A stretch of 64,000 nt of DNA from Polaribacter tangerinus (GTDB lineage: Bacteria; Bacteroidota; Bacteroidia; Flavobacteriales; Flavobacteriaceae): assembly GCF_038024095.1 (NCBI RefSeq), contig NZ_CP150668.1, forward strand, positions 1,240,001 to 1,304,000, read 5' to 3'. The position numbers and the translations under genes were made by a program. The notes under the pieces were generated by a model that was not told the DNA's origin, ran no database searches, and saw nothing but the letters and a program-made list of their open reading frames with translations. Within the stretch, counting starts at the first letter, position 1; every line of letters starts with the position of its first letter. Shown here piece by piece: positions 27,357 through 36,868 of the stretch.

Positions 27357-27364
27357 TATATTTG
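27357..27364 (+). promoter_or_regulatory. Orphan TAnnTTTG promoter box
   Basis: TATATTTG fits the Bacteroidetes -7 consensus, facing right directly after the four repeats. The only frame behind it is a six-codon ATG ORF near 27420, so the gene once driven from here seems to be missing. Confidence 0.45.
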
Positions 27365-27472
27365 AGACTTAACCTTGGTAGTAATTATTGTAAATAATTA
27401 ACTATTTATAGTGCTTTTAATGTTGTTAAGTTTGCCTTAAACCCTCTGTACACTTGAGTTTAAAGCAAAAAA

Positions 27473-27496
27473 AACCCTCTCATTTCTGAAAGGGTT
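27473..27496 (-). terminator. Intrinsic terminator for the leftward small membrane gene
   Basis: Read on the minus strand, AACCCT(TTC) pairs with (GAG)AGGGTT and is followed directly by a run of eight T. It would end the transcript of the membrane protein gene after a 3' untranslated region of about 170 nt. Confidence 0.8.
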
Positions 27497-27663
27497 ACTA
27501 GTAGATAACTCACTCGAAATATCGAACATAAGTCTAGCTCCAAAAGACTTAATCGACACTCATCACATAATGACTCTTATTATGAGAAGTTGAACTAATA
27601 TGATATTGATTTCCCTTCACCCTATTAATTCAAAGCTGCTGCAAAACTGAAGAGATTGTTTAC

Positions 27664-27933
27664 TTAACTACCTGCAAAAGGAGTTCCAAAAAGACCTACT
27701 GCCAACTCTGCCCATATTAACATAAATATTATAACCAATATTCCAATGTATAGGACTCGATTTTTTAAATTCTTTGCACGATTACTCACAAAATTAATTC
27801 CTATACTAAAGAAGATTAGTAGAGATCCCATAATAATGAAATCAAATGGACTCCAGTTAATTTCATCAGTGATAGTCATCCCAATTAAAGGAATTAATAA
27901 CAAAAAAAGAGGATAAAAAATTCTTTTTGACAT
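27664..27933 (-). CDS. Small integral membrane protein, unknown function
   Basis: 89 residues from ATG 27933 (a TTG two codons upstream is less likely). Three hydrophobic segments are visible: about 5-21 (IFYPLFLLLIPLIGMTI), 31-50 (FDFIIMGSLLIFFSIGINFV) and 60-78 (VLYIGILVIIFMLIWAELAV). The C-terminal WAELAVGLFGTPFAGS stretch looks conserved in flavobacterial small membrane proteins, from memory. A box TATATTTG ends only three bases before the ATG, suggesting a leaderless message. The gene lies between the tRNA-fMet terminator and its own terminator at 27473-27496. No function can be assigned. Confidence 0.75.
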   Translation of the reverse strand: MSKRIFYPLFLLLIPLIGMTITDEINWSPFDFIIMGSLLIFFSIGINFVSNRAKNLKNRVLYIGILVIIFMLIWAELAVGLFGTPFAGS

Positions 27934-27936
27934 GGT

Positions 27937-27944
27937 CAAATATA
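27937..27944 (-). promoter_or_regulatory. TAnnTTTG box abutting the small membrane gene
   Basis: On the minus strand TATATTTG is followed by ACC and the ATG, so transcription would begin at or next to the start codon. The box directly follows the T-run of the tRNA terminator. Confidence 0.55.
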
Positions 27945-27980
27945 AAAAAACGGCTACACTTTATAAAAGTATAACCGTTT
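27945..27980 (-). terminator. Terminator of the tRNA-fMet transcript
   Basis: On the minus strand AAACGG (27980-27975) pairs with CCGTTT (27953-27948), with further imperfect pairing inside (ACTTTTATAAAGT core), and is followed by a T-run. It lies 11 bp after the tRNA 3' end. Confidence 0.75.
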
Positions 27981-27991
27981 TATTGTTTTAG

Positions 27992-28064
<73 letters not shown>

Positions 28065-28134
28065 TTGTATGCGCCAATTATTACTCTTTTGCTTTTAACA
28101 ACGCGATTCATAATGTCGCCGAATAATTGGAATG

Positions 28135-28164
28135 CAAATATACGATAGTTTTTAACTTTTGCAA
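28135..28164 (-). promoter_or_regulatory. Promoter of tRNA-fMet
   Basis: On the minus strand TTG (28164-28162) is followed at about 19-20 bp by TATATTTG (28142-28135), a good match to the Bacteroidetes -33/-7 pair. It predicts a leader of roughly 60-65 nt before the tRNA. Confidence 0.7.
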
Positions 28165-28216
28165 GTATTATTGTAATATTATTTTAAAAAATAGTGCTAT
28201 TTTTTCATTTCTATTC

Positions 28217-31200
28217 TTAGCGTTTTATAAAGCGTTGCATCATTATGTTTCCTTGTGCATTCTCTATTTTTATCAAATAAGTTCCTTTACTTAAACTACT
28301 CACTTCTAAACGTTTATTCACTTGATATTGCTTTACTGTTTTTACTTTACGTCCAGTTACATCATAAATAACTACTTGTAACTCTGAGTATTTGGTTGAG
28401 GCTATTGTTAGGTAATCTTTAGCAGGATTTGGATATATTTTAATCACTGCCTCTAAATCTTCATTTTCTATACCTAATGTTGTAATTACAACAGGTTGTA
28501 CTACTGCAACTGCTGCATTGTAGTTTTCATTACCTTGCTGACTAGCAGTAATTGTAGCAGTACCTATACCCATTAAAGTAGCAGTGGTGTCTGAAATTGT
28601 AACTACCGATGTGTTGGAACTTTGGTAACTAACAGGCAAACCAGAACTTGCAGTTGCTAGTAATGTAAAGGTATCGGAATTTGTAGGCAAAGAAATTGAG
28701 TTAAAAGTAATGGTTTGGTTTGCTTTTGCAATGTTTAAATTTACTATTTTTTCTGCTGCCTTATAATTTGTATCCGCTGCAACAGAGGCTTTTATTTGCA
28801 CTGTTCCTGCTTTTACTATTGATACCGTATTGCCAGTTAAAGTTACTTCTCCTGTTCCGCCAGAAACAATACTGTATGTTATTTCGGAACTAGAATTAGT
28901 TGTTGCAGTTAAGTTAAAATCTGCATCTCCAAAAGTTTTAGAAATAGTATCGAAAGTAAGCGTTGGTGCTTCTTTTACTACTACAGAAACTGCTACTCTA
29001 TTAGAAATATCTGTGTAAGAAAAGGTTCGTATTTTACCATCATCTATTATATAATGTTTATTGAAAGAATTTTGAGTGATTTTTGTGGCTGCATCAAAAC
29101 CTGCTAAAACACCAAATCCGTTCGAAGCAAATAAACCTTCATTTCCTGCTAATGTGGTTACCGCATTTGTTCCTACATCAACTTTTCTTATTTTATTGTC
29201 ATCTAGTACCAACAGATTTCCAGAGGGATCAAAAGAGATACTTTTTATTTTTTTGAAACTTGCATTTTCACCAATTCCGTCTGCAGCTATTGTTTTTGAA
29301 AAATTACCGGCAACTATATTAAAATTACCAGACGGACTTATTTTATAAATGGCACTTCCATCAATATCTAAATATATAAACCCTTCATCATCGATAACTA
29401 TAGAAGTTTCTGCTGGTATGTTTGGAACTATTGATTTAAAAAGAGTAGAAACTTGGCCCTCTGGTGTTATTTTTCGTAACACATCATTATTTAAATCTGT
29501 TACATACAAATTATTCGAGCTATCTATTGAGAGTCCGCTAGGAAAATCGAAACTAGCTAAAACACCGTTTCCATCTTGAGCTCCGTTAGTTTCACTACCT
29601 GCAAATACAGATACTACTCCTTCGGGAGTAACCTTTCTTATTCTATTTGCACCGCTCTCCAATAAAAATAAATTTCCTAAACTATCTATAACCATATCAG
29701 AAACTTGGTTAAAATTTTGTGAGTTTGAATGTTCATTTACAAAACTTCCCGTTCCTAGTCCAACTAAAAGTGAACCAATACCAGTGGAAGATACTTTTAC
29801 AATAACAAACTCATCTGCCTCTAAAAATTTTCCTGCCACATACAAATAACCTTGCGCATCTACTGCAATTGCACTCGCGTATAAAGTAGCATTTTGATAC
29901 AAGTCTGACTTATTTTTAATTTCAAAACTTCCTACAAATGGTATTGTAAATGGATTTCTCTTCTCTTGCGCCACATAATAAGTACCAGTATTAATAGGCT
30001 CTGTGGATGCTATTACTTGATTGGTTGTTGCATTTTCGAACCATTTTGCATTATAACCTGTCCTTGGTGTACTTATTAAATTTGCCACGGTTGTTGTGGT
30101 TGGCGAGCTAAATACTTGTGTGGCTTCACTTATTTTTTTTACCGAAACAGCAAAACGATTACTACTCTCTACATTATTAATAGTTTGACTAGCGTAATAA
30201 ACAGTTTCATCTTCTAAAAGTGTTGTTGGTGGTAACTTTGTTGTAGCTGTTTCGCTTGCGTACCATTGTATTGAATTTCCTTGAACAAACAAGGTAGAGA
30301 TATCTTTATCACCTGCATACACTTGTAACGGTTGCCCTGTTGGTTGTGGAACTACAAAATTAACTGTAATTCCCACACGGTTTGAGGTTTCATCAGCAAT
30401 ATTTACCTTTCTAATATGATTTTCATCAATAAGATACATATGCATAAAACCATTGTAAATAAGCGTTCCTAAATTTTTAAAACTAGCAGCCGTTCCTACT
30501 CCATCGGTACTTTCTTCAGAATCATTCCCTAGAACTGTAGTAACCATTTGGTTTGTATCAATTTTACGAACACGAAAGTTTCCTTCGTCTGATACATATA
30601 TATTGTTTTCTGCATCGATACTAATACTTGTAGGCTTATTAAAACTTGCCGTATTTACGTTGCCATCGTCTACACCAATTTCTCCGTTTCCAGCAAGGGT
30701 TGTAACAACACCTGTTTTAGAAACTTTGCGAATTGCATGGTTATCTGTATCTGCAACTAACAAATTCCCTTGGCTGTCAAAAATCATTCCGCTTGGATGA
30801 TTAAAGCTTGCAGAAACTCCTACTCCGTCTGTAAAAGCATTAGAGCCAGATCCTGCAAAAGTAGTAACAACAGCTTCTGGTGTAATTTTTCGAATTAAAT
30901 TATCTCTACTACTTACATACAAATTGTCTTTATCATCTACAGCAATTCCTTCTATATAATCAAAAGAGGCACCTGTACCTGAACCATTTGTACTAGCGGG
31001 AGTTCCTGAACCTGCAAAAGTAGTTACTTCTCCTTCTGGTGTAATTTTTCGAATTAAATAATTACCTGCATCTGCTATAAAAATATTTCCAGCAGAATCA
31101 ATTACCAATCCGTTGGGTCTATTAAAACTGGCATCTGTACCATTTCCGTCTACATTTCCTTCCGATCCTGAACCTGCAAAAGTTGTTACTTCGCCTGAAA

Positions 31201-34200
31201 GTAATATTTTTCTAATCAAATGATTTCCGGCATCGGCAATAAACATATTACCAAATTTATCAAACACCATATCTTTAGGAGTATCAAAAGTAGCATTTAG
31301 TTTGGTATCGTTCTCTGAACCTGCCATTAACATTCCTGCAAACGGAATTGTCGTAAACTCATGTATAGATTGATCTACATAATAAGTACTACCATTTGTA
31401 AGGTTAGTATCGGTTTCTAATACAGTATTAGTTGTTGAATTCTCATACCATTTAAGGGTATATCCAGTAGTTGACTGTGCTTGAATAGCGGCAATTGTTG
31501 CACTCTTTTTTATATTAATATTTTGTGTTTCTTCACTAATTTTTTGAACCATAACAGGTAATCTCTGCAAACTTTCTACTCCATTTATCGTTTGACTGGC
31601 AAAATACACAGTACCACTTTCTAAAACTGTACTTAATGGCAATACTTCTCCTTCTGCAGATTGACGATACCATTTTATATCTTGACCTGTTACTGTTAAA
31701 CTTTCAAGTGTTTTTTCTCCAATAAAAATTTGAGCTGACAATCCTTTTGGTGGTTCTGTGGCTTCTATTACTGTAACTGCAACTCTGTTAGAACTTTTTC
31801 TACCGCCCATTTGGAAGATAAAATCACCATCTAAAATATAATAGTTACCAGAAGTACTTCTTGCAATTTTTGAGGGTCTATTAAATAATGAGAGTACACC
31901 TGGAGCAGGTGGATCTGAAAGAGTGGAAACTGTATTGGTTTTTAAATTTAATTTCCGGATGGCGCTATTTTGGTTATCTACAATAATAATATTCTGTTCA
32001 TTGTCTAGGTAAATATCTCCAATACCTCCAAAAAGAGCCTCTGATGCAGGACCATCTTTATAACCTAAACTCTCAGGATTTCCTATAAGCATTCCTCCTT
32101 CTCCTTGAGGATTTATTTCTAAAATTGATATTCCAAAAATATCAACAAATAAAGTACCATCATTAGCTACATCAATGGCACCTCCGCTCGGAAAATTTGT
32201 ACCAAAATCTGATGCAAAGGTACTTACTACTCTATTGGGTGTGATTTTTCTTATTTGTTCTTTATCAGAATCAACTAAAAATAAATTATCTGAGGCATCT
32301 ATGGTAAGACCCACAGGAAAATCAAAACTTGCAGCATTTCCTTCACCATCTGTATTTCCTTTTTTAGTCTCGTCTCCCACAAAAACACTTACCACTCCAG
32401 AAGGAGTTAGCTTACTAATTATACTTTTATATGGTTCTGCAATAAACAAGTTGCCTTTGGTATCTATAACAATATCAGAAATAATATGTAAACTTCTATC
32501 GATGGTAGTGCCCTGTTCGTTTACAAAAGTGCCTTTACCACCTCCTATTATGTATTCTATTTCTTTATTTTCAGATATTTTTAGTATTACAGACAGCTCA
32601 CTATTTCCCATAGAAACTGCCACGTACAAGCCACCATTTTCATCATTTGTTATAGCAGTAATAGTAAAGTCTGTTTCTTGTAAAAAATTACTGATATCAG
32701 CTTTATCAATAAAAATGGAAAAATCGGGTTTTGTTGGAATTTCCAAGATACTCTGTGCTACATAATAAGTTCCATTGGTTACTCTATCAGAGGGTAGCAT
32801 AGGTACTTTTGCATCTATGGTAGCAAACCATTCTGCAAAATAACCTTCGCTTGGTGTGGTGTTTAAATTGGCAACAATAGCGTTTTTTGAGTTTAACGTT
32901 TGTGTAGCTTCACTAATTTTTTTGACTTTTACTGAAAGTCTATTGGAACTTTCAATATTATTTTTTGTTTGTGATGCATAGTATGTTTCACCATCTACCA
33001 AAGTTGTATTTATATCTAGTACAGTACCATTTACATCGGTGGCGTACCATAAAATGTTTTCTCCGGATACTTGTAATGCCTCTAGTGTTTTTTCTCCTGC
33101 GTAAACTTGAGTTTGCAAGCCTATGGGTGCAGAAGTTAAACGAACATCTACTGGCACTCTGTTTGATTTTTCTAGCAACTCTAAAACCCTAATGGTTTTA
33201 TTATCTTTCATTAAAAAAGTAGAAGCATTAATTGATGTAAGATTATTTAAATTTGTAAAACTTGCCTCTGCACCCTTTCCGTCTACTATTTCAAAATTAC
33301 CATTTCCGGCAATCGTAGTTACTCCTAATGTGGTTAAATTTACATTTCTTATTTTATTGTTATTGTCATCTAATACAATTAAGTTATCTAATCCGTCGAA
33401 TTCAATATCTGAAATTTGATTAAAATGTGCTTCATTTCCAGTACCATAATTATCGTCATTATCTATATTACCAGCAATTGCTGTTATAAGTCCTGAAGGT
33501 GCTATCTTAAAAATTGTATTGCTATTACTCACATATAAATTACCTGAAAAATCAGTTGTAATTGCATACGCTGTAATCACGGTAAAAGACGGCCATACTG
33601 CATTATAAAAAGAAAGGGTACTCACCTCTTTTTCAGGTGTTACTTTACGAATAAATCTACTACCTGTATCTATTACATATATATTATTTTGCTTATCGAT
33701 TGTCATCTTGTTAGGACCAGCAAAACCTGCTTCTAGACCAATACCATCTTCACTTTCATATGTTGAACTTCCTACAAAAGGACGCACCTCCCCAGTTGGG
33801 GAAACTTTATAAATTAAATTATTACCATCATCTGACACAAAAAGATTCCCATCAGAATCCAACACCATATCTGAAATGTTTTCTATAGATTTCTGTTCAA
33901 CTTGAGAATTTGGATCAAAACTCCCATTTCCATTTCCAAATAAGTAAGATATATTTCCAGAACTTGAAATATTTAATATAACAAACTCTTCCGAATCTTC
34001 TAAAAATAGCGCTACAAAAACTCCTCTTGATCTATCAGAAGCTATAGCTTTTACTCTATAAGTTTCACCATTTAAAAAAGTACGTAAAGTTTCTTCTGAA
34101 AAAAGCGTCGTTACAGACGGTTCTAATTCTGAGCTGTTTGTTAAATATTGCTCTACATAATACGTTTTATTTTTAAGCACTTCTGAAGTATCTAACTCCA

Positions 34201-34657
34201 ATAAACTTGTTGCAGAACCATACCATTTTGTTTGGTAGCCAGGTGTTGGCGTAGTTACTAAGTCTGCTATTGTTGTTTGTAAACTTTCAGAAAAAAATTG
34301 TTCATCGTCGCTTACTTGTTGTACAGTAATTGCTACTCTTTCGGAACTTTCTAGACCATTTACAGTTTGAGATGCATAGTACGTTTCTCCACTAATTAAA
34401 GGCGTTTTTGGGTGTAATTTAATAGTGCTATTTTCTGTTGCATACCATGCTACAGCTGAGCCTTCAACTAGAAGGTTTAAAAGTGTTTTATTTCCTGTAT
34501 AAATTTGTAAAGGATACTTTGTAGTTGGCGGTGGCGTGGAAAATAATGAATTAAAAACAATGTTTTTGGAAATTGTAGTAATTGCATTTGAAGTTACAAT
34601 ACTGTTGGTAAATAAAACCAATAAAACGAACGCTATTTTTTGGGGGAAAAATTTCAT
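28217..34657 (-). CDS. Giant secreted NHL-repeat/Ig-like protein with T9SS type A tail
   Basis: 2146 residues. A signal peptide at the N-terminus is followed by four long super-repeats of roughly 450-500 residues. Each opens with an Ig-like module (for example LQVYAGDKDISTLFVQG, ILWYATD, ETYYASQT, ESSNRLSV), a second short module (GYxxKWxxxATxxxxL) and then five or six NHL beta-propeller blades (ASFNRPNGLVIDSAGNIFIA, NHLIRKI, GEVTTFAGSG). After the fourth come Ig/MBG-like domains (about 1900-2065; ISKTFGDADFNLTATT, ITASQQGNENYNAA) and a T9SS type A domain (IKIYPNPAKDYLTIAS to the end). NHL propellers usually mediate binding; no catalytic site was recognised. A cell-surface adhesive or glycan/protein-binding role is inferred. 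Confidence 0.88.
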   Translation of the reverse strand: MKFFPQKIAFVLLVLFTNSIVTSNAITTISKNIVFNSLFSTPPPTTKYPLQIYTGNKTLLNLLVEGSAVAWYATENSTIKLHPKTPLISGETYYASQTVNGLESSERVAITVQQVSDDEQFFSESLQTTIADLVTTPTPGYQTKWYGSATSLLELDTSEVLKNKTYYVEQYLTNSSELEPSVTTLFSEETLRTFLNGETYRVKAIASDRSRGVFVALFLEDSEEFVILNISSSGNISYLFGNGNGSFDPNSQVEQKSIENISDMVLDSDGNLFVSDDGNNLIYKVSPTGEVRPFVGSSTYESEDGIGLEAGFAGPNKMTIDKQNNIYVIDTGSRFIRKVTPEKEVSTLSFYNAVWPSFTVITAYAITTDFSGNLYVSNSNTIFKIAPSGLITAIAGNIDNDDNYGTGNEAHFNQISDIEFDGLDNLIVLDDNNNKIRNVNLTTLGVTTIAGNGNFEIVDGKGAEASFTNLNNLTSINASTFLMKDNKTIRVLELLEKSNRVPVDVRLTSAPIGLQTQVYAGEKTLEALQVSGENILWYATDVNGTVLDINTTLVDGETYYASQTKNNIESSNRLSVKVKKISEATQTLNSKNAIVANLNTTPSEGYFAEWFATIDAKVPMLPSDRVTNGTYYVAQSILEIPTKPDFSIFIDKADISNFLQETDFTITAITNDENGGLYVAVSMGNSELSVILKISENKEIEYIIGGGKGTFVNEQGTTIDRSLHIISDIVIDTKGNLFIAEPYKSIISKLTPSGVVSVFVGDETKKGNTDGEGNAASFDFPVGLTIDASDNLFLVDSDKEQIRKITPNRVVSTFASDFGTNFPSGGAIDVANDGTLFVDIFGISILEINPQGEGGMLIGNPESLGYKDGPASEALFGGIGDIYLDNEQNIIIVDNQNSAIRKLNLKTNTVSTLSDPPAPGVLSLFNRPSKIARSTSGNYYILDGDFIFQMGGRKSSNRVAVTVIEATEPPKGLSAQIFIGEKTLESLTVTGQDIKWYRQSAEGEVLPLSTVLESGTVYFASQTINGVESLQRLPVMVQKISEETQNINIKKSATIAAIQAQSTTGYTLKWYENSTTNTVLETDTNLTNGSTYYVDQSIHEFTTIPFAGMLMAGSENDTKLNATFDTPKDMVFDKFGNMFIADAGNHLIRKILLSGEVTTFAGSGSEGNVDGNGTDASFNRPNGLVIDSAGNIFIADAGNYLIRKITPEGEVTTFAGSGTPASTNGSGTGASFDYIEGIAVDDKDNLYVSSRDNLIRKITPEAVVTTFAGSGSNAFTDGVGVSASFNHPSGMIFDSQGNLLVADTDNHAIRKVSKTGVVTTLAGNGEIGVDDGNVNTASFNKPTSISIDAENNIYVSDEGNFRVRKIDTNQMVTTVLGNDSEESTDGVGTAASFKNLGTLIYNGFMHMYLIDENHIRKVNIADETSNRVGITVNFVVPQPTGQPLQVYAGDKDISTLFVQGNSIQWYASETATTKLPPTTLLEDETVYYASQTINNVESSNRFAVSVKKISEATQVFSSPTTTTVANLISTPRTGYNAKWFENATTNQVIASTEPINTGTYYVAQEKRNPFTIPFVGSFEIKNKSDLYQNATLYASAIAVDAQGYLYVAGKFLEADEFVIVKVSSTGIGSLLVGLGTGSFVNEHSNSQNFNQVSDMVIDSLGNLFLLESGANRIRKVTPEGVVSVFAGSETNGAQDGNGVLASFDFPSGLSIDSSNNLYVTDLNNDVLRKITPEGQVSTLFKSIVPNIPAETSIVIDDEGFIYLDIDGSAIYKISPSGNFNIVAGNFSKTIAADGIGENASFKKIKSISFDPSGNLLVLDDNKIRKVDVGTNAVTTLAGNEGLFASNGFGVLAGFDAATKITQNSFNKHYIIDDGKIRTFSYTDISNRVAVSVVVKEAPTLTFDTISKTFGDADFNLTATTNSSSEITYSIVSGGTGEVTLTGNTVSIVKAGTVQIKASVAADTNYKAAEKIVNLNIAKANQTITFNSISLPTNSDTFTLLATASSGLPVSYQSSNTSVVTISDTTATLMGIGTATITASQQGNENYNAAVAVVQPVVITTLGIENEDLEAVIKIYPNPAKDYLTIASTKYSELQVVIYDVTGRKVKTVKQYQVNKRLEVSSLSKGTYLIKIENAQGNIMMQRFIKR

Positions 34658-34887
34658 AAATTAAAATTTTAAAAAATTTGTTTAAAACTTAAAAGTTTTA
34701 ATACAATGTTACTGACAATTAAAAAAAGACAAACATTTTTTGGGCTTATTCAACTATCAAAAAGAGTTTTTGGGATAGAATTTAACACTTTTTAATATAA
34801 AAAATAGAAGTAGGAAGCTGTTAAAATAGCAGTAACAAAGATTGTACTTTTATAGACTGTAGTATTTTTTACTCCTAAAAAACAAAC

Positions 34888-34895
34888 TATCTTTG
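34888..34895 (+). promoter_or_regulatory. TAnnTTTG box abutting era
   Basis: TATCTTTG ends four bases before the era ATG at 34900, so the message is probably leaderless or nearly so. Confidence 0.6.
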
Positions 34896-34899
34896 TAGC

Positions 34900-35784
34900 A
34901 TGACACATAAAGCAGGTTTTGTAAATATTATTGGAAATCCGAATGTAGGAAAATCTACATTAATGAATGCTTTGGTAGGTGAAAAATTGTCTATCATTAC
35001 CGCAAAGGCACAAACTACAAGGCATCGTATTTTAGGAATTGTAAATGAAGACAATTACCAAGTTGTTTTCTCAGACACTCCAGGAATTATAAAACCAGCC
35101 TATGAGTTGCAATCTTCTATGATGGATTTTGTAAAATCGGCCTTTGAAGATGCCGATATTTTAATTTACATGGTAGAAATTGGCGAAAAAGAGTTAAAAA
35201 ATGAAGCCTTTTTCAACCGAATAATTCATAGTGAAATTCCCATTATTCTCCTTTTAAATAAAATTGATACTTCTTCACAAGAAGAGGTAGAAGAAAAAAT
35301 AAGTTATTGGAAAAACAAAGTTCCTAATGCAGAAGTTTTTGTAATTTCTGCTCTAGAAGGATTTAATGTTTCTGCAGTTTTCGAAAAAATAAAAGAACTA
35401 CTTCCAGAAGGTCCTGCTTTTTATCCTAAAGATCAATTAACCGATAAACCAGAGCGCTTTTTTGTAAATGAAAAAATTAGAGAGAAAATTCTAATTCACT
35501 ACAAAAAAGAAATTCCGTATGCTGTAGAGGTAGCAACAGAAGAATTTATAGAAGAAGAAAATATAGTTCGAATTCGTGCCATAATTATGGTAGAAAGGGA
35601 AACACAAAAAGGAATTATTATTGGTCATAAAGGAAGTGCCTTAAAAAGAGTTGGTGCAGAGGCAAGAAAAGATTTAGAAAAATTTTTCGAAAAGAAAGTT
35701 TTTTTAGAACTGTATGTAAAAGTGAATAAAAATTGGCGAAGCGATAAAAACCAATTAAAAAGATTTGGTTACAATCAAAAATAA
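34900..35784 (+). CDS. era: GTPase Era
   Basis: Essential GTPase that binds the 3' end of 16S rRNA and assists 30S subunit maturation. G1 GNPNVGKS (12-19), G2 region with AQTTRHRI, G3 DTPG, G4 NKID and G5 SALEG are all present. The C-terminal KH domain contains GHKGSALKRVG. Length 294 is standard. The ATG at 34900 is supported by the promoter box directly before it. The gene ends in a strong shared terminator with the oppositely oriented adhesin/SprF operon. Confidence 0.98.
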   Translation: MTHKAGFVNIIGNPNVGKSTLMNALVGEKLSIITAKAQTTRHRILGIVNEDNYQVVFSDTPGIIKPAYELQSSMMDFVKSAFEDADILIYMVEIGEKELKNEAFFNRIIHSEIPIILLLNKIDTSSQEEVEEKISYWKNKVPNAEVFVISALEGFNVSAVFEKIKELLPEGPAFYPKDQLTDKPERFFVNEKIREKILIHYKKEIPYAVEVATEEFIEEENIVRIRAIIMVERETQKGIIIGHKGSALKRVGAEARKDLEKFFEKKVFLELYVKVNKNWRSDKNQLKRFGYNQK

Positions 35785-35801
35785 CAAAACCTACTTTTAT
35801 T

Positions 35802-35836
35802 AAAAAAGCACCTATAAAATCTATAGGTGCTTTTTT
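35802..35836. terminator. Bidirectional terminator between era and the SprF-like gene
   Basis: AAAAAAGCACCTATA pairs with TATAGGTGCTTTTTT around a short loop, giving a T-run on both strands. It ends era rightward and the giant-adhesin/PorP operon leftward. Confidence 0.93.
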
Positions 35837-35853
35837 AATAGATTCTTACTAAT

Positions 35854-36861
35854 TTACATTCCGTAAAAACGACTATTATTTCCTCTTTTATTTCTACTAT
35901 CTGGATTAAAATCGAATGTGATAAAAAACTCTAAACTATTAAAAGAGTCTCCCACAGGTTTGTTTGCACTCATTTCAAAAGAATAGTTTAAACCTACTTC
36001 TATTTGCTCTACAAAAAGACTAAATGAGGTTCCGAATTGAGAAATAGAAAAACCTTCAAACTGATTAAAGTTTTGGTTAAATCCGACAGAAACGTTTCCA
36101 AGAATAAGTTCTTGATATAGGTCTAAACGAGATTTTGGCCCTTGTTTTGTAAATGAATTGTATAAATAAACATACGAAAAAGTTGGTAATATTCCTTGAT
36201 CGTATGGATTGATATCAAACTCATAACCTACTTGTGCAGAGTACAATAAATCTATTTTTGTTTCGGTAACGTTGGTAAATGAATTTTTTGGAGTATTTAA
36301 ATGTTTTGCATTTAGTCCGAAGAATAAATTTTCGTTGTTATGAATGGTAAAACCAGCTCCGAAATCGACATAATTAATTCGGTTAGTAACATTTATAGGA
36401 TCTATGCTTATTGCAGCAATATTTCCTGTAAGCACATTTATTTGATCTTCGAAAACAAGTGAATTATAATTTAAATTACTATTCACATACCCAACAGAAA
36501 TAGAAGGGTTAAACGTCCATCGGTAACTTAATCTTGTTCTGTATATGTAGTGAGCATTTGCTTTTGAAATAGTATAGCCTAAGCTGTTTATTTCGGTGGT
36601 TCTTAAATCAAAAGCTAATGAAAAATTATTATTCTCGAAAAAATGATTTGCAAAAGCAAATTTTGTTTCAATCTTATTTGCGTTTCCAAAACCTTGAGAA
36701 CCATATAAAACTCCTGCTTTTGTGGTTTCTCCAAATCCGAAAAAACTCGGATTTTGGATTCCCATAACTTTATGCTGATTTTTTATGAGATTGTCTTGTG
36801 CAAAACCTGTTTTATAAACAAGAATTGCAATACATAATATATAGAGTGCTTTAATTTTCAT
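35854..36861 (-). CDS. PorP/SprF family type IX secretion membrane protein
   Basis: Outer-membrane beta-barrel protein of the family that accompanies large T9SS cargo; SprF in Flavobacterium is needed for surface delivery of the adhesin SprB. A signal peptide occupies 1-21 (KTGFAQ). The family start follows: NLIKNQHKVMGIQNPSFFG. Repeated amphipathic strands with aromatic ends follow (LSYRWTFNPSISVGYVNSN, IEVGLNYSFEMS). Length 335 is typical. It lies 7 bp after the giant adhesin gene on the same strand, the usual cargo-partner arrangement, so it is predicted to serve that adhesin. It is a PorP/SprF paralogue, not provably PorP or SprF itself. Confidence 0.92.
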   Translation of the reverse strand: MKIKALYILCIAILVYKTGFAQDNLIKNQHKVMGIQNPSFFGFGETTKAGVLYGSQGFGNANKIETKFAFANHFFENNNFSLAFDLRTTEINSLGYTISKANAHYIYRTRLSYRWTFNPSISVGYVNSNLNYNSLVFEDQINVLTGNIAAISIDPINVTNRINYVDFGAGFTIHNNENLFFGLNAKHLNTPKNSFTNVTETKIDLLYSAQVGYEFDINPYDQGILPTFSYVYLYNSFTKQGPKSRLDLYQELILGNVSVGFNQNFNQFEGFSISQFGTSFSLFVEQIEVGLNYSFEMSANKPVGDSFNSLEFFITFDFNPDSRNKRGNNSRFYGM

Positions 36862-36868
36862 GTTGCCT

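Larger units (their letters stand above)
27119..27663. other. 545-bp gene-free stretch after the restriction remnant
   Basis: No ORF of note. From left to right it contains a small perfect hairpin TGGCAATTCTTTGCCA just after the HsdS fragment (27141-27156), four direct repeats of ACTGCCAGTTT (27298-27352), a TAnnTTTG promoter box facing right with no gene behind it (27357-27364), and an intrinsic terminator serving the leftward strand (27473-27496). The combination looks like the regulatory or attachment region of a lost mobile gene. Confidence 0.6.
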
